Positions 39,301 to 47,961 of a stretch of 64,000 nt of DNA are shown here, one piece after another; within the stretch, counting starts at the first letter, position 1, and the number at the start of each line of letters is the position of its first letter. Both the position numbers and the translations under genes were made by a program. The notes under the pieces are model-generated. The model searched no databases, was not told where the DNA came from, and was given only the letters and a program-made list of their open reading frames with translations. Source of the stretch: Zygotorulaspora mrakii (taxonomy: Eukaryota > Ascomycota > Saccharomycetes > Saccharomycetales > Saccharomycetaceae); the NCBI RefSeq assembly GCF_013402915.1, contig NC_050720.1, positions 310,001 to 374,000 of the forward strand. Reading direction: 5' to 3'.

Positions 39301-41001
39301 AGATCTTTTTTTGCAGATGAAATAGAAAAAGATGTAAAGAAGGGACATTATGAAAACAAGTGCAGTGCAGCCACAGCGGATGGTGTGAATAACCCTGACA
39401 TTGAAGTTGAGTCGTCCACCAAGTTGGAAAAAGGCCACGGATCCAAATTAGATCACAGATCCCTCTCAATGAAAGTATTATCTTCTCCGATTCGTGCACT
39501 AGGCACGATCGCAAACCATATAAAAAATGTTGGAAATGTCGCATCCGATTTTGTCAAAAGAATTGATGCAATGGATATTGAGGAAGATGCTTCCTCCACA
39601 GCAGTAACGATCAATGAATCTGCAGAAAAGAAGGATCAGAAAGTAGATCAAATAACCGCTAATCATGAGGAGCACAGAAAGCTCCAGGATGAGCAACTAA
39701 ATGAGCAGCAAAATGAGTTGTATCACAATGACGAAAAAGAGCCATGGCTAATCAAGAAAGAAGAAGGTGAGTCTGCTGATCTTGCGACAGGTCTTTTTGA
39801 TGGAGATTGGAAGCATGAGGTATTAAATAATTCTAACTCTACTAATCAAAGAGACTCGGCTCTTTCAGTCCCTTCTCTTACACGGTTAGAAACCTCCTTG
39901 AGCGTGGCAAGAAACGGGGATGGTTCGCAAAAAAGCGAAAATACTCAAGATGTAATATCTAGTATTGAGCATATTCAACACATATCTGACATAGTGGATG
40001 GAACACCCCTGAATTTACTCAAATCAGACTTCTTATACTCCAGCGTTAATAACACCGATGTAGTACCTCATGAGGAGTTGAACATGACGGTGAAAGAGGA
40101 CGGGGAAGCTGAAATTACAATCAATCTTGACAAAAACTTGAATGACTATTTAATTTTGGATGATAAACTGAATATGGATGAATTAAGGAATGAAGAGTTG
40201 AATACGACGGTGCAAGTGGGCGGTGAGGCTGACATTACAATTATTTCTGACAACAACACGGATAATATATCAATTTCGGATGAAAAATTGACCAATGATG
40301 AAGAGTTAAGTGATGAAAAAATGAATAATGAAGTGTCTAAAAATGAAAAAATGAGCAGCGAGAAGTCTTTGAATGACAATATAAAAGTTACTGGTGAGAA
40401 TGCTCAAGAACATAGCTATCCAGCAGCAGTTTCCGGAGTAACTACAATCGATGACTTTGAGAATGTAAAAAGTGTAGATATTATCTCTTCTAGTTCAGGA
40501 TCTGAGTCAATTAGGGTATCAGAAATTAGTGGTTCTCCTTCAGGAATAAATCTGACTAACGTGGCCGCATTACCGGATGACTTGCTGTCTGATCCTCCCT
40601 CTGAAGATTCTCCTGATAGTGAGCCCTACGATAACAACAATGAAGATGCTGATGCCCTGTCGAGCGTTGCTCTCGAAGTGGCTGTGATGAAACAAAGTGA
40701 CGGATCAGGTAAGAGCGATGACTTAAAGACGAGTGCAGCGTCAGAAGTACTCCGAGACGTAGAACAAGAGGACTTTTCAGGGAATGATGACGCATCAACC
40801 AGTAATGAGGAAAATTTGCGCCTCGGCATGACATCAAATGTCAACAATTTCAAGTCTCGCTCCAAAAGAAAGCGCTCCAGCCATCCTGCTCTTGTGGGAG
40901 GTAAAGCAAGAAAGAGAGCAAGAAAGCTCAAGAAATCCAAATCTAATACGAGTTACTACAGAAATCACAGGAAACAAAGTAAAAGAGGGCAGACTGACTG
41001 A
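36385..41001 (+). CDS. ESC1: Esc1-like nuclear-periphery protein, 1538 aa, acidic
   Basis: This is a very large, low-complexity, strongly acidic protein (S. cerevisiae Esc1 1658 residues) with a short basic N-terminal segment (TRRSTTYSKAYKRHRTS) and a lysine/arginine-rich C-terminus (KRKRSSHPALVGGKARKRARKLKKS). Known role of Esc1: anchors silent telomeric chromatin at the inner nuclear membrane through Sir4 and takes part in nuclear basket organisation. The call rests mainly on position between TRS130 and ERG8, size and composition, since the sequence evolves fast. A GTG codon opens the frame at 36367; the first ATG is 36385. A 40-residue tandem duplication lies near residue 1230. Confidence 0.8.
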   Translation: MSSGFSDLNETNDNNLNLKIPTRNIERFSAVTSERNTTFARYTRRSTTYSKAYKRHRTSQPQKMSASQKTAHEDSSKALSWVGSLIKRGRSILSNLKEEDKTFEKQLREEAETHRLHEELVNNVLNDVDGEIVDATTGKGYGTDTSFKNFDGTLRDSFTDSGASKSEDDIENESCSENGLFVDLDQHEDEDRTEPETELNTVMNTNIHKVNESDKESIASATSIIILSDYEEKISADEPPNRHTTTNHIFEKVVDRNKLRDDYQDPIPSEVESTEEMDQDDESQSSESDSALSSTSSNSRFGHSSIPNGLEYNPMRMVFNESGHFDDYNSHTASDTSIPHHDELESKSPRISLDETRVDSQEESQKLKDKMDTASQTRIHESTAESLDISGVEAAENSSEQSVEESIARGEELFDLNNKTNEDKISADYVNKDEIYPTHVDYGHDNLHREDGAVSEGNSIEKSIRPANTEAMPQRLESLKGERVDTGINKDATKVPEVTNAYTTTHSMESANDGTHYELPGNIYDFEAIANLAMSQVLSANHLDLQAEDRIDADLGETSKIVQDSYNENPRSEHDYNGENQEDLSDGNIAVYTDDGTDTHQVSVHEGVEDSPKRTQMPLLRKIFKPDAAETDEDTTFSSAADETLYYSVDENLDLTSNSQELPVDEEKQMNLTYEIHFTGSAYSSASSEDNREVLEPPEYVSPLTENPFLTAYEGDPISLLQRTLASIGQAPKVCSQKMESTAESTQVQLEEEGSELWKDQGEKMSTNAIERETALNSGSNRSTTSDNVLKSEISVNNEQSRSERSLDASEGAGEILLEELESPVTPCHIVLTKPIIEDSDFENDSAVFENSFIAELKSGDDTIAEAIEDLYLVETDPVVEFPVISAEAFETSTAAFNIEELQAGDNSISIVEQGQLSFVIEEPIIELPDAMDEPSIIVEECDVYERAPSTKPLVSSTHNKNEQYYSNFLKKRSFFADEIEKDVKKGHYENKCSAATADGVNNPDIEVESSTKLEKGHGSKLDHRSLSMKVLSSPIRALGTIANHIKNVGNVASDFVKRIDAMDIEEDASSTAVTINESAEKKDQKVDQITANHEEHRKLQDEQLNEQQNELYHNDEKEPWLIKKEEGESADLATGLFDGDWKHEVLNNSNSTNQRDSALSVPSLTRLETSLSVARNGDGSQKSENTQDVISSIEHIQHISDIVDGTPLNLLKSDFLYSSVNNTDVVPHEELNMTVKEDGEAEITINLDKNLNDYLILDDKLNMDELRNEELNTTVQVGGEADITIISDNNTDNISISDEKLTNDEELSDEKMNNEVSKNEKMSSEKSLNDNIKVTGENAQEHSYPAAVSGVTTIDDFENVKSVDIISSSSGSESIRVSEISGSPSGINLTNVAALPDDLLSDPPSEDSPDSEPYDNNNEDADALSSVALEVAVMKQSDGSGKSDDLKTSAASEVLRDVEQEDFSGNDDASTSNEENLRLGMTSNVNNFKSRSKRKRSSHPALVGGKARKRARKLKKSKSNTSYYRNHRKQSKRGQTD
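40072..40311 (+). repeat. Tandem 120-bp coding duplication inside ESC1
   Basis: Two units with a 40-codon period start at 40072 (EELNMTVKEDGEAEITI) and 40192 (EELNTTVQVGGEADITI). Both continue with Asn/Asp-rich sequence and a DDKL/DEKL block. A third, truncated EEL start appears at 40300. The copies have diverged, so the duplication is not recent. Confidence 0.7.
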
Positions 41002-41191
41002 GCAGGGATTTAGTATTGGATATCTTGTATGTATGTTTTGTGTTAGTTTTCCTTTTCGAATTACATATCTCCAAATTTTTAGTATTAGGCCCCGGCCGCA
41101 GGAACACAGATATAAAACGGCAAATTTCGAAAGCATTTTAGGAATATACAGAGGCCTTTATTCATTAATAGATAGAATCTAATTATTTTTG

Positions 41192-42550
41192 ATGGTTGAA
41201 AGGAGAGCATTCAGCGCCCCAGGAAAGGCACTTTTAGTTGGTGGTTACCTAGTCTTGGAACCCGAGTATAAGTCGTATGTTGTGGCACTGTCAGCGCGCA
41301 TGCATGCAGTTGTTTCCACTTCAGAGGCCATCCAAAAAGGCAATCCCTCTATTCAAGTGAGAAGCTCCCAATTCAACAATGATTGCTGGACCTATCAACT
41401 GCAGCAAACCAATGGCTACTCGCTGTCTGAAAGAGACAACAAAAAGAATCCGTTTATCGAGAAAGTACTTCTAAACGTTCTAAATTATTTTGATCCATGT
41501 ATCTCAAACTTGAAGGATGTGAACATTGAGATTTTCTCTGACTCAGAATATCATTCTCAATCTGAAAGCTCACTCAAGAGAAACTCTCTCAAGAAATTTG
41601 CGTTTCACACGAAAAGCATCACAGAGGTTCCAAAAACTGGACTAGGATCATCTGCCGGTTTAGTGACAGTGCTTACAACAGCGTTGGCATCAGTTCTGAG
41701 AAAAGAATTGAATCCTTATTCGAAGGCTGACTTGGAAACTATTCACAAGCTTGCACAGGTTGCCCATTGTCAGGCGCAGGGGAAAGTCGGCAGCGGATTT
41801 GATGTAGCATCCGCTACATTCGGCTCCATCATTTATCGAAGATTTATGCCGGAGTTAATCTCTAATTTGCCTGATATGTCTGTCTCCAAAATACAAATCT
41901 ATAAGGAGAAATTGAAACATCTCGTAGATGAGACTGATTGGAACTTTACCGCAGATCGCATTAGATTGCCTGATAATTTGAGATTGATGATGGGAGATGT
42001 AAACAATGGTTCCGAAACTACAAAGCTGGTGGGCAAAGTCAAGGCATGGTATAGAGAAGCTTATCCGAGTAGCTCAGAGATTTATGAGAATATCAATTCC
42101 AAGAATTCAGCGTTCATTGATTGTCTGAATGAGATAAATAACCTCAGCAAAAATAAGCAAATATATGATGGAATGTTGACTGCGATCAACTCTGGAAATG
42201 ACGAGGCTATCAACAGTTATACTGCACTGAAGCAGATTAGACAATCTGTGAATGGTATTCGCGAAAATTTCCGCCTGATCACGAAAGAATCTGGAGCAGA
42301 TGTCGAACCTTTAGTTCAAACAACTTTACTAGATGCGTGCATGAAGCTCAATGGTGTTCTCACGGGCGTTATTCCAGGGGCGGGTGGATTTGATGCGATC
42401 GCACTACTGACTACTGATACCACAGATTTACGTTCTCAAACAGATGGTAAACATGACTTTAAAGATGTCTCATGGTTAGATTTGCAACAGGCAGATATAG
42501 GTGTTCTAGAAGAAATTCCATCACACTATGATAACCTCCGTAGCGACTAG
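41192..42550 (+). CDS. ERG8: Erg8, phosphomevalonate kinase
   Basis: The 452-residue GHMP kinase (S. cerevisiae 451) makes diphosphomevalonate in the mevalonate/ergosterol pathway. Motif 1 is SAPGKALLVGGYLVLEP (residues 7-23), motif 2 is PKTGLGSSAGLVTVLTTALAS and motif 3 is IPGAGGFDAIALL near the C-terminus. GKVGSGFDVASA and ITKESGADVEP are also typical. The frame begins at a TTG at 41189; I start at the ATG at 41192. It lies between ESC1 and RFM1 and has 59 bp to the convergent RFM1 stop. Confidence 0.97.
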   Translation: MVERRAFSAPGKALLVGGYLVLEPEYKSYVVALSARMHAVVSTSEAIQKGNPSIQVRSSQFNNDCWTYQLQQTNGYSLSERDNKKNPFIEKVLLNVLNYFDPCISNLKDVNIEIFSDSEYHSQSESSLKRNSLKKFAFHTKSITEVPKTGLGSSAGLVTVLTTALASVLRKELNPYSKADLETIHKLAQVAHCQAQGKVGSGFDVASATFGSIIYRRFMPELISNLPDMSVSKIQIYKEKLKHLVDETDWNFTADRIRLPDNLRLMMGDVNNGSETTKLVGKVKAWYREAYPSSSEIYENINSKNSAFIDCLNEINNLSKNKQIYDGMLTAINSGNDEAINSYTALKQIRQSVNGIRENFRLITKESGADVEPLVQTTLLDACMKLNGVLTGVIPGAGGFDAIALLTTDTTDLRSQTDGKHDFKDVSWLDLQQADIGVLEEIPSHYDNLRSD

Positions 42551-42609
42551 GCTAACACAAGTCAAAGAAATTGTTAAATTTATAGACTGATTTTACATAG
42601 ACCTTAATT

Positions 42610-43710
42610 TCAACTGACTGTATTCCAACCTCTTTTCCTTACACCAGCAACACCACCTTCAAATCTTGATAGAACGTTTCGTATTTTTTCACTAGCAACG
42701 AGTTCGTTTATCTTTACCTTCTCATATACAGGCCTTGTTCGCATTTGCTTTTCAGGAGTATATCTGTATTTCGAAGGCAATATCCAATCAGACCTCCTAT
42801 ATGGCTGGCGTACTTTTGGTACTAGGGACTCATATAGATCCCGAATGTTTGTGGTGCGATCGTCTGGCTGAGTATCTGGACTAGAAGAGGCTTCTTTACT
42901 TTCACTAAACTTTTGAGATAATCTTGATGATCTTCTCCTTGGATTCTCCGAGTCATTGTTTGTACTAATATTTAAGTATGATACATCACGATTAGGGGAT
43001 TTTTTACTTTGAGCATCCTCACTTTTAAGAGAGACCGCATTTTCTACTTCATCCTTTTCAATTTGGGCAGCAAGCTGTGCCCTTGTTCTTCTTTTCCTTG
43101 CAGGCCCTACATTGTCACCGAGGTCGCCATATAAGTCATCTGGATATGATCTGGCATCACCTTTGCCGCTTCCAACACAAAAATCTGCATCGTCCTGGTC
43201 TTCCTCGTCTTCCTCTTCAGATAACAAATTGTTAGATGATGTTCCAGAGGAGTTTGTATAACCTCCAGGAGCTGTGTATTCAGGCATTTTAATCTTTTTG
43301 TAATATATGCTGGAATTTCTTCTTCGTAAACTGTCAATATCAACATGCCCACTAGCGGACTTACCCTTTTTAAATGTTTTTATGAGAAAATATTCGTGAT
43401 ATGATTCAAATTCAATTGGCTTGATCTTTTCGGCGTATAATCTGATTTGTGTTTGAAGTTCATCGCGTATTTTATTAGCTTTAAATAAATTATTCCAAAT
43501 TGCGGCCCCACTCGTCTTTTCTCCAGTAGACTCGTTATTCGCTTTACCCTCTTCGACCATAGAATTTACTCCAGCATTGTTAACAGTCGTATAATCTTTT
43601 TCAACATCTGGATATGAACCCTTTGAAGGAATATTATTTTCATTATTATTGACGCCTTCCATGCTATCCTGTTTTATGGTCTCAATTTCTGAGGGAACAA
43701 TTCTCAACAT
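42610..43710 (-). CDS. RFM1: Rfm1, linker between Hst1 deacetylase and Sum1 repressor
   Basis: This is a 366-residue hydrophilic protein (S. cerevisiae Rfm1 310). It has an acidic run (EEEDEEDQDDAD), a basic patch (ARKRRTRAQLAAQIEKDEV) and the best-ordered block at the C-terminus (NIRDLYESLVPKVRQPYRR, SDWILPSKYRY, EKIRNVLSRFEGG). Known role: joins Hst1 to DNA-bound Sum1 to repress middle-sporulation and NAD-synthesis genes. The identity rests on position between ERG8 and FMP42 (YOR279C track) together with the C-terminal block. A second methionine at residue 17 could be the start. Confidence 0.8.
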   Translation of the reverse strand: MLRIVPSEIETIKQDSMEGVNNNENNIPSKGSYPDVEKDYTTVNNAGVNSMVEEGKANNESTGEKTSGAAIWNNLFKANKIRDELQTQIRLYAEKIKPIEFESYHEYFLIKTFKKGKSASGHVDIDSLRRRNSSIYYKKIKMPEYTAPGGYTNSSGTSSNNLLSEEEDEEDQDDADFCVGSGKGDARSYPDDLYGDLGDNVGPARKRRTRAQLAAQIEKDEVENAVSLKSEDAQSKKSPNRDVSYLNISTNNDSENPRRRSSRLSQKFSESKEASSSPDTQPDDRTTNIRDLYESLVPKVRQPYRRSDWILPSKYRYTPEKQMRTRPVYEKVKINELVASEKIRNVLSRFEGGVAGVRKRGWNTVS

Positions 43711-44074
43711 GGTTCACGTAGCCACGAAATCTTCTATAAATGTTTTGTTTTTTGAAGCTAGTTAGAGCAATCCTCTCCGAATGAATTTCATATTCTGTCC
43801 TTTTAAGTGTCAACTGTTGAGCTGCATTTTGTGAAATTTTTCATTACCGGCGCTGGCCGCTTCATTTCTTAATTCACGATTAATCAGGATATAAAAGAAG
43901 TGAAAAGAAGGCAGCAATGCACAGCAAAATTGTATATCGAGATTTATTGTATATCGAAAGTAATCTAGTTATGAATTGGTACAGATCACTGTGAATACGC
44001 ACAGATCACTACGAATATGTACAAACAAGACTCGCGGATACTAAACTTCTGGAGTACTTATGTTCTTGATAAGC
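43711..44074. other. RFM1-FMP42 intergenic region with short direct repeats
   Basis: This 364-bp region holds the RFM1 promoter and FMP42 3' flank. ATTGTATATCGA occurs twice (43929-43940 and 43946-43957) and a 20-bp tandem pair begins at 43981. No gene was seen. Confidence 0.5.
43981..44020. repeat. Imperfect 20-bp tandem repeat in the FMP42 3' flank
   Basis: ACAGATCACT is repeated at 43981 and 44001, each copy followed by a related decamer (GTGAATACGC and ACGAATATGT). The repeat would lie in the FMP42 3' untranslated region. Confidence 0.7.
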
Positions 44075-45655
44075 TTAATTAGTGCCGTAGGTAGTAGTAT
44101 TACTGGACGATGCAATTTCTTCCTCTGGCAGTGACTGTTTGCCGGCCTGTTTCTCACGAACTTCCCTGTGAGCTCTTTGTAACAGCACCGAACCTGATAT
44201 AATTGTCACCAGCACTAGCACGAAGTTAATTGGAAATGGGTTCATCTTGAATATATTGTGAGTCCAAGCATCCAAAACACTTTGAAACATGTTCAGCACA
44301 CCGGAAATACAGATCAGTGTACCATATATTGTTCCAAAAGTATCAAATCCAAACACCTTGGACACATAGTCGGAAACGACAGTGTAGTAGAATGGTCTGT
44401 AGACAACAAGAAGTACAATACCAATTAAATTGGACACAAAGGAATGCGGAATCAAACCCAATATTCCAATTGTAATGGAAGTACCCATGACAATAGCAAG
44501 TGTGTCTAGGGTTTTGAAATGATCCAGGATTATGCCTGTCAAAGGAATTGATACTAGGCCACCCAAAGGTAATGCTACATCAAAAATTGAGTTCATGGTG
44601 GCTGCCTTTTCAAAATCTCCAAGTAAATACTCCTCTTGTGATCTTATAGTGGCAACAAAATAGTTAATTCTTAACATGCAAATGGTGGTAAAGATGACCA
44701 TCAAGTAGAAAAGAGGACTTTTCAACTGCTCTCTTACGGTATAACCATGCAATATGCCGAAAATTCCCCCAGTTTTTTTCTCTAGTTTAGCCTCCACGTA
44801 AGTTTCCAATACCGATTTTTGGCGACTTCTCTGCGCAGTTAAAATTCCATTTTGTTCCATTGTTTCTTGAGACAATAATGATTGACGCTCCTGTTGATCA
44901 GGGATAATAGCAGAACCATCGTCACCTTCTAAAAGATGACCGTTCTCGTCAAGACCTTCGACACTTAGCTTCATAACATTGCCTTGTGTTTTATAAGATT
45001 CATGGGGCATAAAGAACAACTGACAGAAAATAATGAACAGTGGAACAACAAGATAAATTTTGAAGAATTTCGATAGATGCAGATCAGAATCCCATTTTTC
45101 ATAAATGATTCTGTAAAACAAAAACAATGCTGCGCTAGAATCAAATGTACCTGTAATTAGAGAGAGGATAGAGCCTGATCTTTTGGGGAAAGTATTAGCC
45201 AATTGGAAGCATGAAATAAATACAAAAGGGCCTCCGACTGCCAAAAGGATGTATCCCGTCAAATAAGGATCTGTATATTTTAAGAGTGAATCAGACCAAA
45301 TGAACATCTGAGACCCACATATAATCCAGAAAGCTCCAATTATACCGCAGACACGAGGTCCATAACGATCTAAAATTGTTCCAACAGGCAACGCTATCAC
45401 ATTGGTGACACCTGCCGCTGCAGTGAACAAAAAGTTCAATTTCAAATCTTGTTCAACACAAGGACCTTTGGCTTTGAGTATCCCAATGTCATTTTGACAC
45501 ATATCAGCATATATTCCTTCCTTGATCAAGATTGTCTTTAATGCTGCGAAACCAAAGACAATACCAGCGGAGAACAAACACCATATACTGGCGCATGTAA
45601 TCTGTACAATTTTCAATCTCTTGCTCTTATCCTCTGACATGTTTGCCCAGTTCAT
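44075..45655 (-). CDS. FMP42: Fmp42-like major facilitator transporter
   Basis: The 526-residue membrane protein (S. cerevisiae Fmp42 504) has 12 predicted hydrophobic segments split by a central hydrophilic loop (about residues 225-285, rich in Gln/Glu/Ser). It begins SKRLKIVQITCASIWCLFSAGIVFGFAALK, here with an added NWAN lead, and contains the DRYGPRVCG motif after the second or third segment. The family is related to the LAT3/SLC43 amino-acid uniporters. The S. cerevisiae protein was found in mitochondrial proteomes, its substrate is unknown, and vacuolar localisation is also suggested for relatives. Position matches YMR221C. Tandem repeats in the 3' flank are listed separately. Confidence 0.88.
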   Translation of the reverse strand: MNWANMSEDKSKRLKIVQITCASIWCLFSAGIVFGFAALKTILIKEGIYADMCQNDIGILKAKGPCVEQDLKLNFLFTAAAGVTNVIALPVGTILDRYGPRVCGIIGAFWIICGSQMFIWSDSLLKYTDPYLTGYILLAVGGPFVFISCFQLANTFPKRSGSILSLITGTFDSSAALFLFYRIIYEKWDSDLHLSKFFKIYLVVPLFIIFCQLFFMPHESYKTQGNVMKLSVEGLDENGHLLEGDDGSAIIPDQQERQSLLSQETMEQNGILTAQRSRQKSVLETYVEAKLEKKTGGIFGILHGYTVREQLKSPLFYLMVIFTTICMLRINYFVATIRSQEEYLLGDFEKAATMNSIFDVALPLGGLVSIPLTGIILDHFKTLDTLAIVMGTSITIGILGLIPHSFVSNLIGIVLLVVYRPFYYTVVSDYVSKVFGFDTFGTIYGTLICISGVLNMFQSVLDAWTHNIFKMNPFPINFVLVLVTIISGSVLLQRAHREVREKQAGKQSLPEEEIASSSNTTTYGTN

Positions 45656-45917
45656 AAGTCTTGTTGATAGTTTGGAATGAAAGGCAAATTAGAAATTCCT
45701 AATCATTTGACTTCTGTATTTATGTGTGTTCTCTCTCTGCAGTTACCTTATTATTTTTTTCCACCAAGATAAGCTCTCGGCGCAGAAAACGGAGAAGTTG
45801 ATAAGACATAGTATTTGCAATAGAGAAAGGAGAACCCCGAAATAGAAAGATACTGTAATTGTTCTTGCATATACACTTTTTTTAGTACATAAGGTGCTTT
45901 ACAATGGTAATGGCATA

Positions 45918-46763
45918 TCAAATCTTGCCCATCGAGTCGATAGCATCAAGAAAACTATCATCAAACGTTGGCTCCATCGACTCTTTTGGAACGTCCTTCG
46001 CGGATGCGTTATCAACTGTGTTTGTGTAGTTACCTGTTGTAGTTTGTATCCAATTGCAGACCTGTACTGTAAAATGCTTAGAATTGGGAACGAAGTGGCC
46101 ACCAGGATGCTTTAGTAAAGTTCTTTTGCCTCCTTCACAAGCATTGAAAAGACTCATAACTCTAATTTCAGACACTACTGTGTCCAACTCACCTTGAACA
46201 TGCAACGATGGTATACTTATTGGACTCCTTGTGTAGGCTTCCTGGTATTTGATATCGTCAAGTTTAAAACCACTATATGAGATAAAAAATTGAAAGTCTG
46301 GTTGTTCTTGTTTGGTTAGATTCAGTAATTCATTGAAATTGGTCAAAAGATAGCCACCGAAACCAGCGCCTTGGCTAAATCCTATCAGGCCATCAAAAGG
46401 CCCATTTTCGACGACAAAGTCATGTAATAAGGTCAAAGTGGAGGTCTCGATGTCAAAACTTGCTGAATGAGGATCCTCCTTGAGATACCAACCGTATATT
46501 TCGTCTGTGCTATTGGAAGAGCCAAATTTGGACGCCAAATCCAGAGGAGATTTGAGAGGATCACCATCAATGTTTTCGCTTGTTCCATAGAGTCTTTTCA
46601 GAAGTGCCTTTGTCACCAAATGGGGTGCCGTAGGATAATATAATTCAAATCCAAGTTTAGTCAGGTTCTTTCTCAGTCCTCCCGTCTTTGATCTAAAAAG
46701 TTGGCCAGATTGAGTGAATCCATGCAGCATTAAAACCTTTCTCTTAGTTGCAATGCTCGCCAT
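45918..46763 (-). CDS. FSH3: Fsh3-like serine hydrolase
   Basis: The 281-residue alpha/beta hydrolase (S. cerevisiae Fsh3 266) has the nucleophile in GFSQGAG, the acid in GELDTV and the histidine in HPGGHFVPNS. The N-terminus KRKVLMLHGFTQSG is the family opening, and the C-terminal tail ends DAIDSMGKI, similar to the Fsh3 tail. The frame starts with GTG; the first ATG is 46763. Known: FSH proteins are putative carboxyl-ester hydrolases related to human OVCA2; their substrates are unknown. It is followed upstream by FSH2 in the same orientation, so the FSH2 (YMR222C) and FSH3 (YOR280C) genes of S. cerevisiae, now on two chromosomes, form a tandem pair here. Confidence 0.92.
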   Translation of the reverse strand: MASIATKRKVLMLHGFTQSGQLFRSKTGGLRKNLTKLGFELYYPTAPHLVTKALLKRLYGTSENIDGDPLKSPLDLASKFGSSNSTDEIYGWYLKEDPHSASFDIETSTLTLLHDFVVENGPFDGLIGFSQGAGFGGYLLTNFNELLNLTKQEQPDFQFFISYSGFKLDDIKYQEAYTRSPISIPSLHVQGELDTVVSEIRVMSLFNACEGGKRTLLKHPGGHFVPNSKHFTVQVCNWIQTTTGNYTNTVDNASAKDVPKESMEPTFDDSFLDAIDSMGKI

Positions 46764-46954
46764 TTTGCCCACGATCCACTGAGCAGTGTATTCCCTTCCA
46801 ATTTTTAATTTAGCTGCTGGGGTCGTGTTTTCGGAACTATCAATCGAAGTAGCGTTTCTTTAACTTCTTAAACTTCTTAAACTTTATGATAAATAGTATA
46901 TAAAGATGTACAAAAGTTTGAAGTAAATTTATGCAGCTTAACATTAAAGGAGTG

Positions 46955-47614
46955 TTAGTTAATAGTGTTTAACCATTCTGTGACTTTCTTAGCAAACCCT
47001 CTGGAATTGGGTACGTAATGACCACCAGAGTGCTTTAGAAAGGTCCTTGTATCTGGTTTACATGAATTGTACAGCGCTTCAACTTTATAAGGCTCTGTTA
47101 TAGTGTCCAATTCACCTTGGACGTGTAAGGATGGAATGGAAATTGGATTCTTATCGTATTGCTCCTGATAGCATTCAGGCGCAAACCTGAATCCACTAAA
47201 TACCATAAAAAACTTTAATGGAGGCTGCTGATCCTCCGTCAGGTTCAAAAGACCATTAAAATCGGTCAATAAATAACCTGCTACTCCCGCGCCTTGACTA
47301 AACCCAAGAACGCCTTCAAATGGTCCATGTCCAATTACGAAGTCGTGCAAATAATCCAATGTCGCTTTAGGAAGAAAGTATGTACTATTTTGAAGATCAT
47401 CTTCAATCCATGCCAAAACATTTTTAGCACTGTCAGAAGTGATAACATCACCAAGATCATCTGGGATGTCTGCAGGAGAGTAAGTATTAGGAGCTGTCGC
47501 ATAAATTACCTCATAGTCTAACTTCTCAAGTTCATTCCTTAATCCCTTGGTTTTTGAACAAAAATATTCACCAGATTGCGCCAAACCATGAAGAGCTAAT
47601 ATCTTTCTGGCCAT
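46955..47614 (-). CDS. FSH2: Fsh2-like serine hydrolase
   Basis: The 219-residue alpha/beta hydrolase (S. cerevisiae Fsh2 223) begins ARKILALHGLAQSGEYFCSKTKG. The nucleophile elbow is GFSQGAGVAGYL, the acid is in GELDTITEP and the histidine in HSGGHYVPNSRG. Its sequence aligns with Fsh2/Fsh1 rather than Fsh3, since it lacks the C-terminal acidic tail. 191 bp separate its stop from the FSH3 start. It is divergent from UBP8 (YMR223W), as expected for the YMR222C slot. Confidence 0.92.
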   Translation of the reverse strand: MARKILALHGLAQSGEYFCSKTKGLRNELEKLDYEVIYATAPNTYSPADIPDDLGDVITSDSAKNVLAWIEDDLQNSTYFLPKATLDYLHDFVIGHGPFEGVLGFSQGAGVAGYLLTDFNGLLNLTEDQQPPLKFFMVFSGFRFAPECYQEQYDKNPISIPSLHVQGELDTITEPYKVEALYNSCKPDTRTFLKHSGGHYVPNSRGFAKKVTEWLNTIN

Positions 47615-47961
47615 ATCTGAAATGATAAGTAACTATTTCTGTACTTCGTGCTCTCAGCGACCGAACAGAACGTAGTCCTTGAAGATCGAACTTGCTTGAA
47701 AAATTCGTAACCCATCGCTAAAAATCTAGCTCAAATATCTTTGACATAGAAAACTGAATCGCTATACAGGGCTCGAATTAAATATCGATAGCTTTAAGTT
47801 GAAATCGTTTCTTCAATAGATCTAATTGGAATTTTTGTAGTTCAGAGTTTTTTGCTTCTTAACAAGGTGATCTATTGATTGCCTTTATAAATTAGCAATT
47901 AAACCAAGTTCGCTCTTCAAAAGTAAGCTACAAGAGGAAGGAATTGAACCCGCAACAACAA
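47615..47961. other. FSH2-UBP8 divergent promoter region
   Basis: This 347-bp AT-rich region lies between two divergent starts. No consensus element stood out. Confidence 0.45.
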
